Positions 40,728 to 52,383 of a DNA stretch of 64,000 bases are shown here, one piece after another (position 1 is the first letter of the stretch; each line of letters begins with the position of its first letter). The stretch comes from Rattus norvegicus (lineage: Eukaryota; Chordata; Mammalia; Rodentia; Muridae). Location: the NCBI RefSeq assembly GCF_036323735.1, contig NC_086026.1, positions 75,537,039-75,601,038 on the forward strand, read 5' to 3'. The notes beneath the pieces were generated by a model. It was given only the letters and a program-made list of their open reading frames with translations. It made no database searches and was not told where the DNA came from. A program made the translations under genes and the position numbers.

Positions 40728-40939
40728 ATTTAAATAACTTATTTTATGTGTATGAGTGTTTTGCGGGCATGTATGTATGAGCACTACATGCTCGCCTGAG
40801 GAGTTCAGAAGAAGGGATCTAATCCCTTAGAACTGGAGTTACAGGTAATTGTTAGCTGCCATGTAGGTGCTGGGATCGAACCCAGGTCCTTAGGCTGTAG
40901 GTGGGTGCTCGTAACCATTCAGCCATCCCTCCAGCTCCA
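40728..40939 (-). mobile_element. B3/B2-type SINE
   Basis: Reverse: ATTTTATGTGTATGAGTGTT, TAGCTGCCATGTAGGTGCTG, CAGCCATCCCTCCAGCTCC. Confidence 0.88.
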
Positions 40940-41857
40940 TATTAACACGGTTTTAAAGAAGTCTCCCAAAGAAGAGCTGAGGATAGAGCACAGTGCGAGT
41001 GTTGTGCTCTGCAAGGTCAAGTACCTGGGCTCAAACTGCACCCCTAAGAAAAGCACCATAAGGTACTTGTGCAAAGGTTTTTGTTGTTTTCTTTTTACTG
41101 AATCAATCTCGATGTTCTGCTCTTTGTTTTTTCTTGGTTCAGCTTGATATGGAAAAAAGTATTCATTTGGCGTGGTAAAGGGTGTGGTAGGCAGCTTGCA
41201 GCAGACCCTAATATCTTCACCACCTGGCCCTTGTGCTTCTGTACAGGCTCTTACAAACTGAGTCCGAGCTGGTGGGCAGATCCAATAGAAGAGGCAGAGG
41301 GATGAAGTGTGACCTCTGAGTGTACAGTAGAGTAGGGACTGCTGCTCTCTCTGCCAGAATCTGGCTACTATAGCCAGAGAAAACTCAAGCATACCTGTGG
41401 GGATTTTCACAGTAGAGGAGGTCCTAAGGTCTCCTACAGTCCCCATACACTAATTTGCGTCCTTCGTGAACCACTGTGGAAGCCATCTTCCACTCTCGGT
41501 CACTGTGTTAGGTAGACAAGAATCTCATAAAAGACCCTGAACTAGAGTGGTCCTATTTCTGACGCGGAAGGGAAGGGCTATGCTAGAGAATAAATGTTTA
41601 TTGTTTATTTCACTAGGAGTTTTTGGGCAGGGGTAAGTTCGTCACAGGGTGCCAACCGCATTTTGGCAGAAGGCAGGGATGTGACACTCAGCATTCTGTT
41701 GAGGGAAATATTAAGAAGTCAACTTAGAGTTTGGAGGTGTGGTCTGTGGGTGAGAGAGACTCAGGACATCAGACAGGCCTAAGGAGCAAATTGGAACAGG
41801 GCTAGAGGCTAGGGACCTTGGAAATGTATTAGTACTTTAAAAAAAATTTTTTTTTAA

Positions 41858-42035
41858 AAATTTAAATGCATGTATGTTTTGCCTGCACATATGTCTGTGC
41901 ACCACATGTGTGCCTAGTACCTGTGGAGGCCAGCGATGGGCATCAGATCCCCTGGAATTGGAGTTGCAGATGGTAGTGAGCTGCCATGTGGGTGCTGGGA
42001 ACCAATCCCTGGGTGCTGCAAGAGTAAGAAGTGCC
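41858..42035 (-). mobile_element. B3/B2-type SINE
   Basis: Reverse: TTTTGCCTGCACATATGTCT, GTACCTGTGGAGGCCAGCGA, GAGCTGCCATGTGGGTGCTG; its end is cut by the next ID. Confidence 0.85.
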
Positions 42036-42039
42036 CTTA

Positions 42040-42114
42040 GGGGGTTGGGGATTTGGCTCAGTGGTAGAGCGCTTGCCTAGCAAGTGCAAGGTCCTGGGTT
42101 CAGTCTCTGGCCTC
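42040..42114 (+). mobile_element. ID SINE without an A tail
   Basis: ID body from GGGTTGGGGATTTGGCTCAG to GGTTCAGTCTCTGGCCTC; the A tail and clear target duplication are absent, implying a 3' deletion or age. Confidence 0.85.
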
Positions 42115-42317
42115 AGGTCTGACTACTTTGAAGGCAAAGCAGTGCCTGAATCATGAATCTTGCTGTGGTGCCATAATTGACATTGGCCAACAGACTTTCG
42201 GCAGGGCCAAGGCAGAGGGTCTGGGTCCGTGCTGCCTGGGGCCCATGGATATCTGCCCTGTTCTGTGTTCTTCACCCTAATGCATGCGTGTGCCATTTGG
42301 CCAGTGTTTACTTCTAG

Positions 42318-42543
42318 AACAGCGGTTCTCAATCTGTGGCTCCTGATCCCCTTGAAGGTCAAATGGCCCTTTCACAGGGGTCTTACATCAGATATCCTGC
42401 ACACCAGATATTTACATTACAATTCATAAAGTAGCCAAATTACATGTATGAAGTAGGAACAAATAATTTTGTGGGAGGGGGTCAGCACAGTGTGAGGAAC
42501 TGTATTAAAGGATTGCAGTATTAGGAAAGTTGAGAAAGTTCTA
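42318..42543. mobile_element. URR1-like hAT non-autonomous transposon
   Basis: GCGGTTCTCAATCTGTGGCT and GAAAGTTGAGAAAGTTCT ends; internal ATTTACATTACAATTCATAA and TCAGCACAGTGTGAGGAACT. Confidence 0.88.
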
Positions 42544-42654
42544 GAAGATAGGACAGACATTCTCTGAGAGGGTCTTTGGAACTTGTGATGTTAGGGCCCA
42601 GGAAAAAATACCCAAAGTGTGTTTTGGCTGAGTACTGTAAACTAGGGAGACCAA

Positions 42655-42775
42655 GGTCAGACATGGTGCCTCATGCATATAATCCCAGGGCCCTGGAGGC
42701 TAAAGCAGGGGGATCATCTTGAGTTCAAGACCAACCTGGGCTAAGGAGTGAGACTGTTTCTTAGTCCCAAAAGTA
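42655..42775 (+). mobile_element. B1 SINE, diverged
   Basis: CAGACATGGTGCCTCATGCA, GAGGCTAAAGCAGGGGGATC, GACCAACCTGGGCTAAGG. Confidence 0.85.
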
Positions 42776-43119
42776 ATTAAGACAATGCCTTAAGGGCAAA
42801 TTTTCTCTGCCCTCCTGTGACCTGTACCTCTGTCCCCCTCTCCCCTGAAGTCCTAGAATCCAGAATTTTTCTTCCCCAGGGCAGGTCCTTAGCCCCTCTC
42901 TCTGCTTAAGAGACAAGAATAAAGGAACTCTGTTCTACCTCATCAGACAATAAGAGCCTCACTTCAGAGGGTCCTACCCTCTCACTGAAAGGAAGACCAC
43001 TGCAGAGAATCCAAGAAGTCTGGACAGACAGACTTGCTAGCCCTGCTATTTCCCCCTGCACAAGCATTACCTCATGTTCTCCCATGCATCTCTGGCAGAG
43101 AAATTTCTTTGAAACGTTT

Positions 43120-43295
43120 TAGGGCAGCTGAGAGTCTAGGTCTGTGGCGGAGCACTTGCCTCATAAACACCAGGCTTGGGTTTAGTCTGCACACTGCGGG
43201 AAAGATGCCAGTGTAGATATGTACCTGAGAGACTGACCCAGGAGGAGCCCGACTTTGACCAGCCTGTGCCACACGTACAATACTCGGTCTTAATG
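43120..43295 (+). mobile_element. B4-type SINE, diverged and interrupted
   Basis: ID-like half with GGCGGAGCACTTGCCTCATA, then B1-like GACTTTGACCAGCCTGTGCC. CCCCATCTCAACAAACGAG at about 43988, after two other repeats, may be its displaced end. Confidence 0.5.
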
Positions 43296-43297
43296 AG

Positions 43298-43600
43298 TGT
43301 TACATTGCTGTGAAGAGCTACTATGACCAAGGCAATGCTCATAGAAGTAAGCACTTAAACGGGGGCCAGCTTACAGTTTTAGAGGGTTAGTACATTATCA
43401 TCATAGCAGGACACTTGACTGAAGGCAGACAGGCATGGGGCTAAGCGTACCTCCTGATCCCTGGGCAGAAAGAGACACTGGGCTTTGTGACACACCTCCT
43501 TCAATAAGGCAGCACTTCCTAACCAGTCTTAAGCAGTTCCACTAACTGGAACCAAGTATTCAAACACGAGCCTCTGGGGTCCATTGTTGATCAATCATAG
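43298..43600 (+). repeat. LTR-like rodent repeat, diverged copy
   Basis: TACATTGCTGTGAAGAGCTA, CTATGACCAAGGCAATGCTC, GGGGCCAGCTTACAGTTTTA; related to 5207-5514. Confidence 0.6.
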
Positions 43601-43602
43601 AT

Positions 43603-43985
43603 CCTGCCTTAGTCAGGGTTTCTATTGCTGTGATGAAACACCCCGACCAAAAAGCAACTTGGGGAGGAGGGTTTGTCTGGCTCAGGATTCCACATCACAG
43701 TTCCTCATCAAAGGAAGTCAGGGCAGGGCCCTGGAGACAGTACCTGATGGGGATGCAATGGAAGTAGCTGCTTACTGGCTTGCTCAACCTGCTTTTTTAC
43801 AGAACCCACAACTATCAGCTCAAGGGTGGCACCACCTACGATGGGCTGGGCCCTCCCTTATCAAGCAAGAAAATGCCCTACAGGCTGGGGTACAGCCTGA
43901 TCTGATGGAGGCATTTTCTTAATTGTGGTTCCCTCCTCAGATGGCTTTAGCTAGTGTCAAACTGACATAAAACCATCCATTATAG
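43603..43985 (-). repeat. Rodent interspersed repeat (family of 2107-2639), opposite orientation
   Basis: TTAGTCAGGGTTTCTATTGC at its left end, TTGCTCAACCTGCTTTTTTA in the middle, and TAGTGTCAAACTGACATAAA at its right end: the reverse order of the 2107-2639 copy. Confidence 0.65.
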
Positions 43986-43999
43986 ACCCCATCTCAACA

Positions 44000-44003
<4 letters not shown>

Positions 44004-44052
<49 letters not shown>
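44004..44052 (+). repeat. (GA)n microsatellite
   Basis: About 24 GA units with one interruption. Confidence 0.96.
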
Positions 44053-44053
<1 letters not shown>

Positions 44054-44157
44054 CATGAGAGGGCTTGAGACTTTTCACACTGTTAGAACTTGATAACTCC
44101 ACCCTTGTAGAGTAACAGATAAGCAAAGGGTGCTGAGGTTCCAGTAACATTTATGGA

Positions 44158-44240
44158 TGGGGTCTGGAGATGTGGCTCAGTTGGCAGAGGGCTCGCCTGG
44201 TGCACATGAAGCCCTGGGGTCTAGCCCTAGCACCACACAA
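44158..44240 (+). mobile_element. Old ID-like SINE
   Basis: GTCTGGAGATGTGGCTCAGT, GCAGAGGGCTCGCCTGG, TAGCCCTAGCACCACAC. Confidence 0.6.
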
Positions 44241-44319
44241 CCTGCAGGGTGGCCTGGAACTTAACGATGTATCCCGGATTGGCCTCAAACTCAGGGGACT
44301 CCTCCTGCCTCAGCCTCTT

Positions 44320-44428
44320 TTTTTTTTTTTTTTTTTTTTTGGTTCTTTTTTTTGGAGCTAGGGACCGAACCCAGGGCCTTGCGCTTCCTAGGCAAGCGCT
44401 TTACCACTGAGCTAAATCCCCAACCCCC
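44320..44428 (-). mobile_element. ID SINE
   Basis: Reverse ID; perfect 16-bp duplication CCTGCCTCAGCCTCTT at 44304-44319 and 44429-44444, inside an older reverse B1-like sequence (44240-44475). Confidence 0.97.
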
Positions 44429-44669
44429 CCTGCCTCAGCCTCTTGAGTACTTACAAGTATGAGCCTCCACTTGAAAGTTCTGCAGTGTTATTTATAGCCC
44501 AGAGTTATGACTTGAGTCACAGGAGTGGTGGGATACACCCAGCACTCAGGAAGTAGAAGGGAGGGATCGGAAGTTAAGAGACAGTTTATTTAGGCTAAAG
44601 ATCTTGTTTCAGAACAAAACAAAAAGTGTGTTCCTGAACACAATTGTCATCTCATTGTTATTATAATTA

Positions 44670-44782
44670 TTATTTTAGGCGGGGTCTCATTATGCAGCCT
44701 TGGTTGGACTCAAACCTAGAGAAACTTGGCTGTCTTTGGCTTCTAAATGTATACATTGCAGGCACATGTCATCGCACTTGGT
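44670..44782 (-). mobile_element. B1 SINE, diverged
   Basis: Reverse: GGCGGGGTCTCATTATGCAG, CAGGCACATGTCATCGCACT. Confidence 0.75.
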
Positions 44783-45079
44783 ATAAAATTTAATTTCATG
44801 TGATTTTCATGCACCCTGAACTCTCCCTTTCCCCGCAGTCTCAACCATTTAAAAGCAATGAAACCCATCTTACCTTGAAGATCATATAAAAAAGCGAGCG
44901 CTGAACTACATTTGATCCCTTTGGAACGTCTCAAACCAGTTTGAGAATCAGTCAAAATATAGACCTTCCCCCTAAATCCCCCTAAAGAAAAGAAAGGGAA
45001 TTTACAGACATGGCCCTGACTCCAGTGCTTTGGCAGCCAGTGGATCCTAAGTCGACAGCTCTGGGCTACAAACAGCTGA

Positions 45080-45212
45080 GACTGGAAGTGAAAGTGCACA
45101 CCTGTAAGAAATAGAGGCCGAGGCCGGAGGCACCCCGGAGTCTGAGACCAACCTCAGTTACACTGTAAATTCCAGGCCAGCTTGGACTGCAGTGTGAGCC
45201 AAGACAACAGCA
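45080..45212 (+). mobile_element. B1 SINE, diverged
   Basis: AAGTGCACACCTGTAAGAAA, GAGACCAACCTCAGTTACAC, TCCAGGCCAGCTTGGACTGC. Confidence 0.7.
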
Positions 45213-45843
45213 GTGAAACCAAGCAAATCGTGGAGCTGAGCGTTTGGGCTTGCTGTTCCCCTGATAATTCTCCAGATCGGCGCCTTGTTAGATGTCTCCT
45301 CAACACAAGGACTTTGTTACCCAGAGGTGGATGTCCCCAGCAGGATAGAGTCGAGTGTCAGTCAGAGAGGGCTGCAGGTTAGGAGAGGGGAGGATTGCTA
45401 CAAAGGGCTTCCACAGTCCAGTGCGTGTCTCTCCTGTATTAATAAGACGGCAGAAAACAAGCCGGGACACTGCGGGGCTTCAGATCAATCCCTGGTGTTT
45501 CCAGGCTGGCCCCGGTGTGATCTTATTTACGACAGTTGTGCTGAGTGTGGGGACGTTGCTGTGTGAGGCTCTCTCCTAGTTCTGGGTACCTCATAGACCC
45601 TTGACCCTCACGGAGCAGGTGACCAAGATCATAGACTTCAGGTTAAACTGCACCTTGTTCTAACCGCAACTGGGCTCTGAGCTAGTTGTGTGACCATGGT
45701 AGGTTGCCTAATGTCTGTGTGCCTTTCCATCCCCTTTTCTACACATGTCCATAGCATTACCTAGGTTACAAGGATGGTGTAAAAGAAGAACGCTGAGGAC
45801 TACGCTGGAAACCTAGAATATGCTTTGTTAAAAGTAGAAGAGA

Positions 45844-45948
45844 GGGGTTGGGGATTTAGCTCAGTGGTAGAGCGCTTGCCTAGGAAGCGCAAGGCCCTGG
45901 GTTCGGTCCCCAGCTCCGAAAAAAAAGAACCCAAAAAAAAAAAAAAAA
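45844..45948 (+). mobile_element. ID SINE
   Basis: Perfect duplication AAAAGTAGAAGAGA at 45830-45843 and 45949-45962. Confidence 0.97.
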
Positions 45949-45965
45949 AAAAGTAGAAGAGAAAA

Positions 45966-46258
45966 GCTAGGTGAGGGGACACCTGCCTTTAATCCTGGCA
46001 CTTGGAGACAGTGGCTGTTGTATCTCTGAGTTCGAGGCCAGCCTAGTCTTCAGAGCAAGTTCCAGGACAGCCAGGGATACACAGAGAAGCCCTGTCTCAA
46101 AAGAAAAAAAAACACAAAAACAAAAAACCAAACCAAACCAAATGAAACCAAACCAAAAAAAAAAAAAAAAAACCAAAACAAAGCAAACCACCCCCCCCCA
46201 AAAAAAAAAACCAAACCAAACCAAACCAAAACAAACCAAAACAAAACAAAACAAAAAT
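45966..46258 (+). mobile_element. B1 SINE with an expanded A-rich tail
   Basis: GCTAGGTGAGGGGACACCTG, CGAGGCCAGCCTAGTCTTCA, GCCCTGTCTCAAAAG, then 155 bp of AAACC, AAAAC and poly-A units with a C9 run. Confidence 0.92.
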
Positions 46259-46487
46259 TAGGAGAGAGGCTTGGTGCTAAGGCCTGAGGAAGCAACTGGG
46301 TTCTCTTGGCTAGGCGCGCTTACTAGACATGAACACTAGATGGCGGCAAAGCATGATTCTTGGAGGGCAAGGTCTTGAAGGTCTCTCCAGAGGTCTCTGC
46401 AGAACATTAGAACCTAAAGTCCAAGTTCTGGGCTCTGCACTTAGCTCCTTTGTTCTGATTGGGGTGATTGTCACTGGAGACTTTCTT

Positions 46488-46587
46488 TCTTTTTTTTCTT
46501 CTTTTCTTTTTTTCGGAGCTGGGGACCAAACCCAGGGCCTTGCGCTTGCTAGGCAAGCGCTCTACCACTGAGCTAAATCCCCAACCT
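46488..46587 (-). mobile_element. ID SINE
   Basis: Reverse ID; TGGAGACTTTCTT at 46475-46487 and 46589-46601. Confidence 0.96.
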
Positions 46588-46637
46588 CTGGAGACTTTCT
46601 TAAGCATAGAATTTCTTTGCGAAAAGTTATGGTTCTT

Positions 46638-46779
46638 TTATTTTTTTATTTTATGTACATGGGTATTTTGCCTGTGTGCATGTCTGTACACTGTATGCAT
46701 TCACTCTGTGGGTGCTGGGAGGAACCAAGTCCTTCAGAGGAGCAGCCACTGCTCTTAACTGTTGGGCCATCTCTCCAGC
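46638..46779 (-). mobile_element. B3/B2-type SINE
   Basis: Reverse: TTTTGCCTGTGTGCATGTCT, AGAGGAGCAGCCACTGCTCT, GGGCCATCTCTCCAGC. Confidence 0.88.
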
Positions 46780-46975
46780 GAGATCAGGATTCTTCCTGAG
46801 GCACTGATACATACTGCTATCATTTTGAAGAAGCTGTACACCTAAGGCACGAAGAATGTGGCCTGTGTGTCCCTGCCATGCACTAACTTTGGAAGAAAGT
46901 CCCAAGGTAAAGGACAAAATATTATCTTTTTCTGTTGGAATTTGTTTACTAAAATTAAATATTTAAAAATCCCTG

Positions 46976-47148
46976 GGCTGGAGAGATGGCTCAGTGGTTA
47001 AGAGCCTTCCAAAGACTCTTCCAAAGGTCCTGAGTTCAAATCCCAGTAACCACATGGTGGTTCACAACCATCTGTAATGAGATCGGATGCCCCTCTTCTG
47101 GCATGTCTGAAGACAGCTAATATATATATAATAAATCTATTTTTAAAA
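46976..47148 (+). mobile_element. B2 SINE
   Basis: GGCTGGAGAGATGGCTCAG start, AACCACATGGTGGTTCACAA, AATAAATCTATTTTTAAAA tail. Confidence 0.95.
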
Positions 47149-47233
47149 ACCCACTGGGGGAATCTATGTATCTCAAAGGACATGTGGTACTATTTGTCTG
47201 CTTTTCTTTTCTATTGACATTTTCAGTTTTCAA

Positions 47234-47455
47234 GACTGGAGAGATGACTCAGTGGATAAAATGTTAGCTGTGCCAGCAGCCAGCAGGAAGACTTTAGTTC
47301 AGGTCCCCAGCACCTCTGTAAAAGCTTGGTGACCAGCACCCGTAATCTCAGTACTGAGTGGTGGAGGCAGGAGGATCCCTGGGCTTGCTGCCCAGCCAGT
47401 TTAGCCAGGATGGTGAGTTTCAGGTTGAGTGACAGACCTTGTCTTAAAACCACGA
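47234..47455 (+). mobile_element. Composite SINE (B4/RSINE1-type)
   Basis: GACTGGAGAGATGACTCAGT, GTGGAGGCAGGAGGATCCCT, GGGCTTGCTGCCCAGCCAGT. Confidence 0.75.
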
Positions 47456-47849
47456 CCTATTAAAATGCAGAGAACAAGGAGTCCTGCAGAGCCCAGTCCC
47501 AAGGAATGCATCTACAACACAATTCCTGCACCCAAGGCTCCCTGCGGAAGAGGGAACAGAGAGCTGTAGGAGTCAGAGGAACAGAAAACTTACTGTGAGA
47601 TAGCACGTCCTAGAAATGTCAGAGTGGCTCGTCAGCATGGATGCCTCAGTGAGACCTGAATAAGGGCAACACCCACAGAAGGGGAAGGTCTCAGCCCTAG
47701 ACAAAGAACGACGGTCAAGTGTGCTAAAATGGAGAAATGGTCTTCCTCAGGGAAGAGCCACACCCCTCAGCTGCTTATCCAGTACCAAGTAGTTAGCCTT
47801 GAGATCAACACATAGGTGATAGTCTATGGACCAAGCATATGCTGCACTT

Positions 47850-47957
<108 letters not shown>

Positions 47958-48174
47958 ATTGAAAAGGAGTCTCAATTTGAGAGAGCAAGGGGAAGGTTGG
48001 AGGGAAGGGGGAAATTTATGTAATCACTTTAAAAACAAAACCGTTAAAAATTAAAAGTGGTCAAAAGCAATAGAGGAAGACACCTGAAATCAGTCTATAG
48101 TCTCTGTGTTTATATGTCCAGGAAGCACACACATGTGTACATCCTCCCACCCTAATGCACACACACCTAAATAT

Positions 48175-48305
48175 AAAGCCAAGTATATGCTTGTTTGTAA
48201 TCCTGGCACTTGACAGGAGGGTTGTATGAGTTAAAGGTGCCTGGACTACACAGCAAGACGAGTCTCAAAAAAAAAAAAAAAAAAACAAACCAAAAAACAA
48301 ACAAA
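48175..48305 (+). mobile_element. B1 SINE, diverged
   Basis: GCCAAGTATATGCTTGTTTG, TAATCCTGGCACTTGACAGG, GACGAGTCTCAAAA. Confidence 0.8.
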
Positions 48306-48321
48306 AAAGCTAAACCTCAGA

Positions 48322-48608
48322 GGCTGGGGAGAAATAGGTCAATGGGCAAAGTACTTGCTATGTAAACATGAAGACCAGAGTTCAGATCCCCAGAAACAAT
48401 GTAGACAGGAGCAGAAGCAGGGTGGATGTGGCAGCAGCCTGCCTGTAATCCCAGCATTTGGAAGCTTTGGGTTTCAGAGAGAGAGCCTGCTACAATATAC
48501 AAGGTGGAGAGATATTGAAGAAAGTACCTGATGTCAACATCGGGCTTCCAAACACATGTGCATGTACATGAGTGAGCATCAGAACAATTGTGTGCCCACC
48601 CCTATGTG

Positions 48609-48685
<77 letters not shown>
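48322..48685 (+). mobile_element. Composite SINE with (CA)n(GA)n tail
   Basis: GGCTGGGGAGAAATAGGTCA, CCAGAGTTCAGATCCCCAGA, TGCCTGTAATCCCAGCATTT; (CA)n at 48610-48640 and (GA)n at 48641-48685. Confidence 0.75.
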
Positions 48686-48689
<4 letters not shown>

Positions 48690-48699
48690 AAATCAAATG

Positions 48700-48805
48700 A
48701 AGCCTGGCACAATAGTGCATTCTGAAGGCAGAGGCAGGCAGATCTCTGTGAGTTTCAGGTCAGTCAGAGCTACCTAGTGAGACTTTGACTTAAAAAAAAA
48801 AAAAA
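48700..48805 (+). mobile_element. B1 SINE
   Basis: AGCCTGGCACAATAGTGCAT, GGCAGAGGCAGGCAGATCTC. Confidence 0.88.
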
Positions 48806-48808
48806 TCA

Positions 48809-48992
48809 AGGGCTGGAGAGATGGCTTGGCGGTTAAGAGCACTGACTACTCTTCCAGAGGTCCTGAGTTCAAATCCCAGCAACCACATGGTGGTTCACAA
48901 CCATCTGTAATGAGATCCGATGCCCTCTTCTGGTGTGTCTGAAGACAGCTACAGTGTATTCATATACATAAAATAAATAAATCTTTAAAAAA
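48809..48992 (+). mobile_element. B2 SINE
   Basis: GGGCTGGAGAGATGGCTTGG start, full body, AAATAAATAAATCTTTAAAA tail. Confidence 0.96.
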
Positions 48993-49244
48993 TCAAGTGA
49001 AAAGCTATCTGTATAATGTAAACACGTGTGGAGGGCAGGAGGACCTTGTGCTCACAGATAAGCACCATGGAAGCCAGGAATGTTAAACATGCAGGTTGTC
49101 TCCTCAGCGGAGAAGATGTATGCCTGGCTTGCACCAAGAAGGCTGGAAATGGACATCGTTAAGAGCCTGGTGACCTGTGTGCTGTACGGCCAGGCCACAC
49201 CCGAATCCCCCAGACTATTATGTCTGTTCATCCCAGACTTTCTC

Positions 49245-49355
49245 TCTTTTTTTTTTCTCTTTTTTTTTGTTCTTTTTTTTCGGAGCTGGGGACCGAACCC
49301 AGGGCCTTGCGCTTCCTAGGTAAGCGCTCTACCACTGAGCTAAATCCCCAGCCCC
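49245..49355 (-). mobile_element. ID SINE
   Basis: Reverse ID; CCCAGACTTTCTC at 49232-49244 and 49356-49368. Confidence 0.97.
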
Positions 49356-49837
49356 CCCAGACTTTCTCATTAGACCTACATCTTGATCGAGTGTCCTTAT
49401 GGGAGATGTCACTTGTACCCTGCAACAGCCTAGGTATCTTCTGTGCTCTCTGTAGGGCAGGCACGCCAGACTCCGGAGACTTTCTAGAACCTTATCGCAA
49501 GCGTCGTTGCTGAGTCGGCAGAACCTATCTTTATGGAAGGCCATATGTACTCTGTAAAGAGCTCTGATGTAAATGTGTCTTAAGCTTTGTTGTATACATG
49601 GGATGGAATTAGTTATCAGGAAACTTTTTTTCCCCAAAATCGTGTGGTACATAAATGTGTCTCAGATAAACACTCCAAGTCGAACCGGGTGTTGGGTTGA
49701 GCTGAAACCCTCCTTGCCGCCTGTGAGTCTTTAGTCTGCTGACCCTAGTGTTTGCAGAGACCTCCACACAGTCACCTTTTCTTTCAGCCATAGATACTGT
49801 AGGTTTGCATTTCAATTTTTTGCTTACATAAACGTGG

Positions 49838-49985
49838 TTGGGTTGAAGTGATGGCCCAGTGTAATTCCAGCTTCAGGGGACCTGACGCCCTCTTCTGAAC
49901 TTCATGGTTATCTGCATGCATGTGGTACAAACTCGTGAAGGCACACACACATGCCACTAAATGATAGATTTTTTTAAACAAACAA
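49838..49985 (+). mobile_element. B2/B3-type SINE with internal deletion
   Basis: GGTTGAAGTGATGGCCCAGT runs straight into TTCAGGGGACCTGACGCCCT, so the middle is missing. Confidence 0.65.
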
Positions 49986-50139
49986 GTAAACATGTTTCCA
50001 TTACTTGTTTACAGTTTGAATGAGCCATGTTATAACATGAGCCAACAGCAGAAAGGACAGAAATGTACAGGGTGGAAGGCTCCTTCCCTAACCAGTCCTC
50101 TCCTGCTCATTCTAGAGTTTTTTTTTTTTACTTCCTTTT

Positions 50140-50311
50140 TTTAAAAAAAAGATTTATTTATTTATTATATATAAGTACACCGCCGTTGTCTTGAGACACA
50201 CCAGAAGAGGGCACCAGATCTCATGAGCCACCATGTGGTTGCTGGCATTTGAACTTAGGACCTCTGGAAGAGCAGTCAGTGCTCTTGACCACTGAGCCAT
50301 CTCTCTAGCCC
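50140..50311 (-). mobile_element. B2 SINE
   Basis: Reverse B2 with a small internal deletion near CCAGATCTCATGAGCCACCA. Confidence 0.95.
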
Positions 50312-50439
50312 CCTCCCCCCTTTTTTTTGTTACTTCCTTAAACATCACAGTACGCATGGCCCCTTTAGCATAGGTCATGCAGGGCCATGCTCTGTGCTTT
50401 CTTTTATTCTTTTAACAATGTATCTTTTGTATAACCCTC

Positions 50440-50930
50440 CCCCCCAACAGTTTACAAAGAGCTCGCTCATTTTATAGCCTCATAGCATTTCATTGTATGT
50501 ATCATCATTGTATGTATCATACTGACGGACATTTAGGTTGTTTCCAGCATGTTACTGCTATAAACTATAGCACAGTAGGCAACCCTAGACACAGCTCATA
50601 TTCATCATGTACAAGTGATCTCTAAGGTGCATTCCTGGGAATGGGGTTATTGAGTAAAGCATATATGGTTATTGTTTAGATGGATAATGGCAGATTGTCC
50701 TCCACAAAAGCTCTACCACTTCATCCTGCTACCATTAATGTCTGAATGCGCTCACATAGATAGGCCTTATATGACTTAGATTTTGCCCAAGCGATAGGTG
50801 AAAAGCCCTACATTGGTAAAGTTCTGGTATTCCTTCCTCTGGATGAAGTTGAATATCTTTTGCATAGCATTAAAAGCATTTGCGTTTCCTTTCCGGTAAA
50901 CTATCTGTTTTGTGGTTGTCGTTGTGTTTT
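50440..50930. mobile_element. Ancient L1-derived sequence
   Basis: ACATTTAGGTTGTTTCCAGC, ATTCCTGGGAATGGGGTTAT, CAGATTGTCCTCCACAAAAG and TGAAGTTGAATATCTTTTGC follow the order of an old mammalian L1 3' region. Strongly diverged. Confidence 0.6.
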
Positions 50931-50954
50931 TTTTAACTTTTACATTAATTAATT

Positions 50955-51080
50955 TCTGTGTATGCCTGTGGAAGTCAGGACAACTTGCAGGTGTTGGTTC
51001 TCTCCTTTCTCCCCTGTGGGTCTCAGGGATAAACTCAGGTCTTCAGCTCCGTGGCAAGTGCCTCTCCTGCTTCTTGCCCG
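50955..51080 (-). mobile_element. B3 SINE
   Basis: Reverse: TGCCTGTGGAAGTCAGGACA, AACTTGCAGGTGTTGGTTCT, AAACTCAGGTCTTCAGCTCC. Confidence 0.85.
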
Positions 51081-51712
51081 CCCTTGTTTTAATTTTTGAA
51101 GAATGTGTTGTTTGTTACGGGTTGTTGCTGCTACTGTGTTCTGGTTGGGGTTGATAAGCTGCCGTGGGTCCCAGCAGCAGAGTGCCCTCAATGACGGAGC
51201 CTAAAGCTTTCACACGGGCCGGGCCGTTCTCTGGCTACGCTAGGCTAGGTTTCTTAGCTGAGTCAGTGTATACCAGTGCAGGGCTCCAGGCTGTTGCCCT
51301 GCTGGGAGACCTTATGAGACTGCAATTTTTTTTTTCTTTGCCACATTTTTTTTTAAATACTGCCTCAATTGACTATCAGAAAATGCTGGAAATGGATGAT
51401 AGAGTTTCATTTTCTTTCACTTCTAAAGGCGAAGGAAGTCTAAGTTCAAGGCTGCATCAGTCTTCACTTTTTGTTAAGGCTTCAAGTCCTGTCTTGCAGA
51501 TGGCTGTATCTTTCTTGTTACCCCAGTAGCCTCTGTTGGTGAGTTCCTGCATGCTGACCACTCCAACAGAGATGAATGCTCCTTCTGAGTAATGACCAAG
51601 ATCACCAGGGTGGCTGACACGGCCAAATTATTGCTGCAAACAATTTTGTCTCCATCAGCTTTCCCATCCGAAAGGGAGTATCCTCTTCCTGCCTCCCTTC
51701 TTGAGATTGCAA

Positions 51713-51897
51713 TATTTTTATAGATTTATTTATTTATTACATATAAGTACACTGTTGCTGTCTTCAGACACACCAGAAGAGGGCATCAGATCTCATTACA
51801 AATGGTTGTGAGCCACCATGTGATTGCTGGGATTTGAACTCAGGACCTCTGGAAGAGCAGTCAGTGCTCTTAACCACTGAGCCATCTCTCCAGCCCC
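51713..51897 (-). mobile_element. B2 SINE
   Basis: Full reverse B2 ending CATCTCTCCAGCCC; GCAATTTTT-type flanks. Confidence 0.96.
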
Positions 51898-51973
51898 CTG
51901 CAATTTTTTAAGAACTCCATTTCTCCTGCAGGAACTCTGGGGACTGACTCCACATAATCTAGTCCTGCCACCC

Positions 51974-52187
51974 ATTTTTTTAAAGTTTATTTTTATTCTG
52001 TGTATGTGAATGTTTCTCCCCATGTACATATGTGCACCATGTGTGTGCCTGGTACCTGAGAAATACAGATGAGGGTTTGATTTCCTGGAAATAGAGCTGC
52101 CAACGGTTGGCATGTAGGTATCGGAGCTGAACACAGGGTCTGCTGCAAGGCCCAGTGCTTCTAATCACTGGGCCAGCTCTCCGGCTC
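51974..52187 (-). mobile_element. B3/B2-type SINE
   Basis: Reverse: TTTATTTTTATTCTGTGTAT, TGCACCATGTGTGTGCCTGG, GGGCCAGCTCTCCGGCTCC. Confidence 0.85.
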
Positions 52188-52383
52188 CATACTACCCATT
52201 TTACAGGTAAATAAACTAAGTCAAGAGATGGCGGATGAGCTGTCTACACCACATCACACTGAGAATCAGGTTGGTATTAAGATGTATGGAAAAAAGGTTT
52301 CCAGTTTCGTATTTGAGATTCAGCGGCATGAGTTAGGGAAGACCTATCTCCCTACTGATATAATGAAATCAAAGATAGAATAG

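Noticed and set aside
45967..46295. Phe/Trp-rich minus-strand frames of 80-95 codons and the matching Lys/Pro/Gln plus-strand frame
   Set aside because: Translation of the A-rich (AAACC)n tail of a B1.
49080..49513. Possible small gene around a frame beginning MLNMQVVSSAEKMYAWLAPR
   Set aside because: The frame runs into an ID element and no homology is recognised; chance frame.
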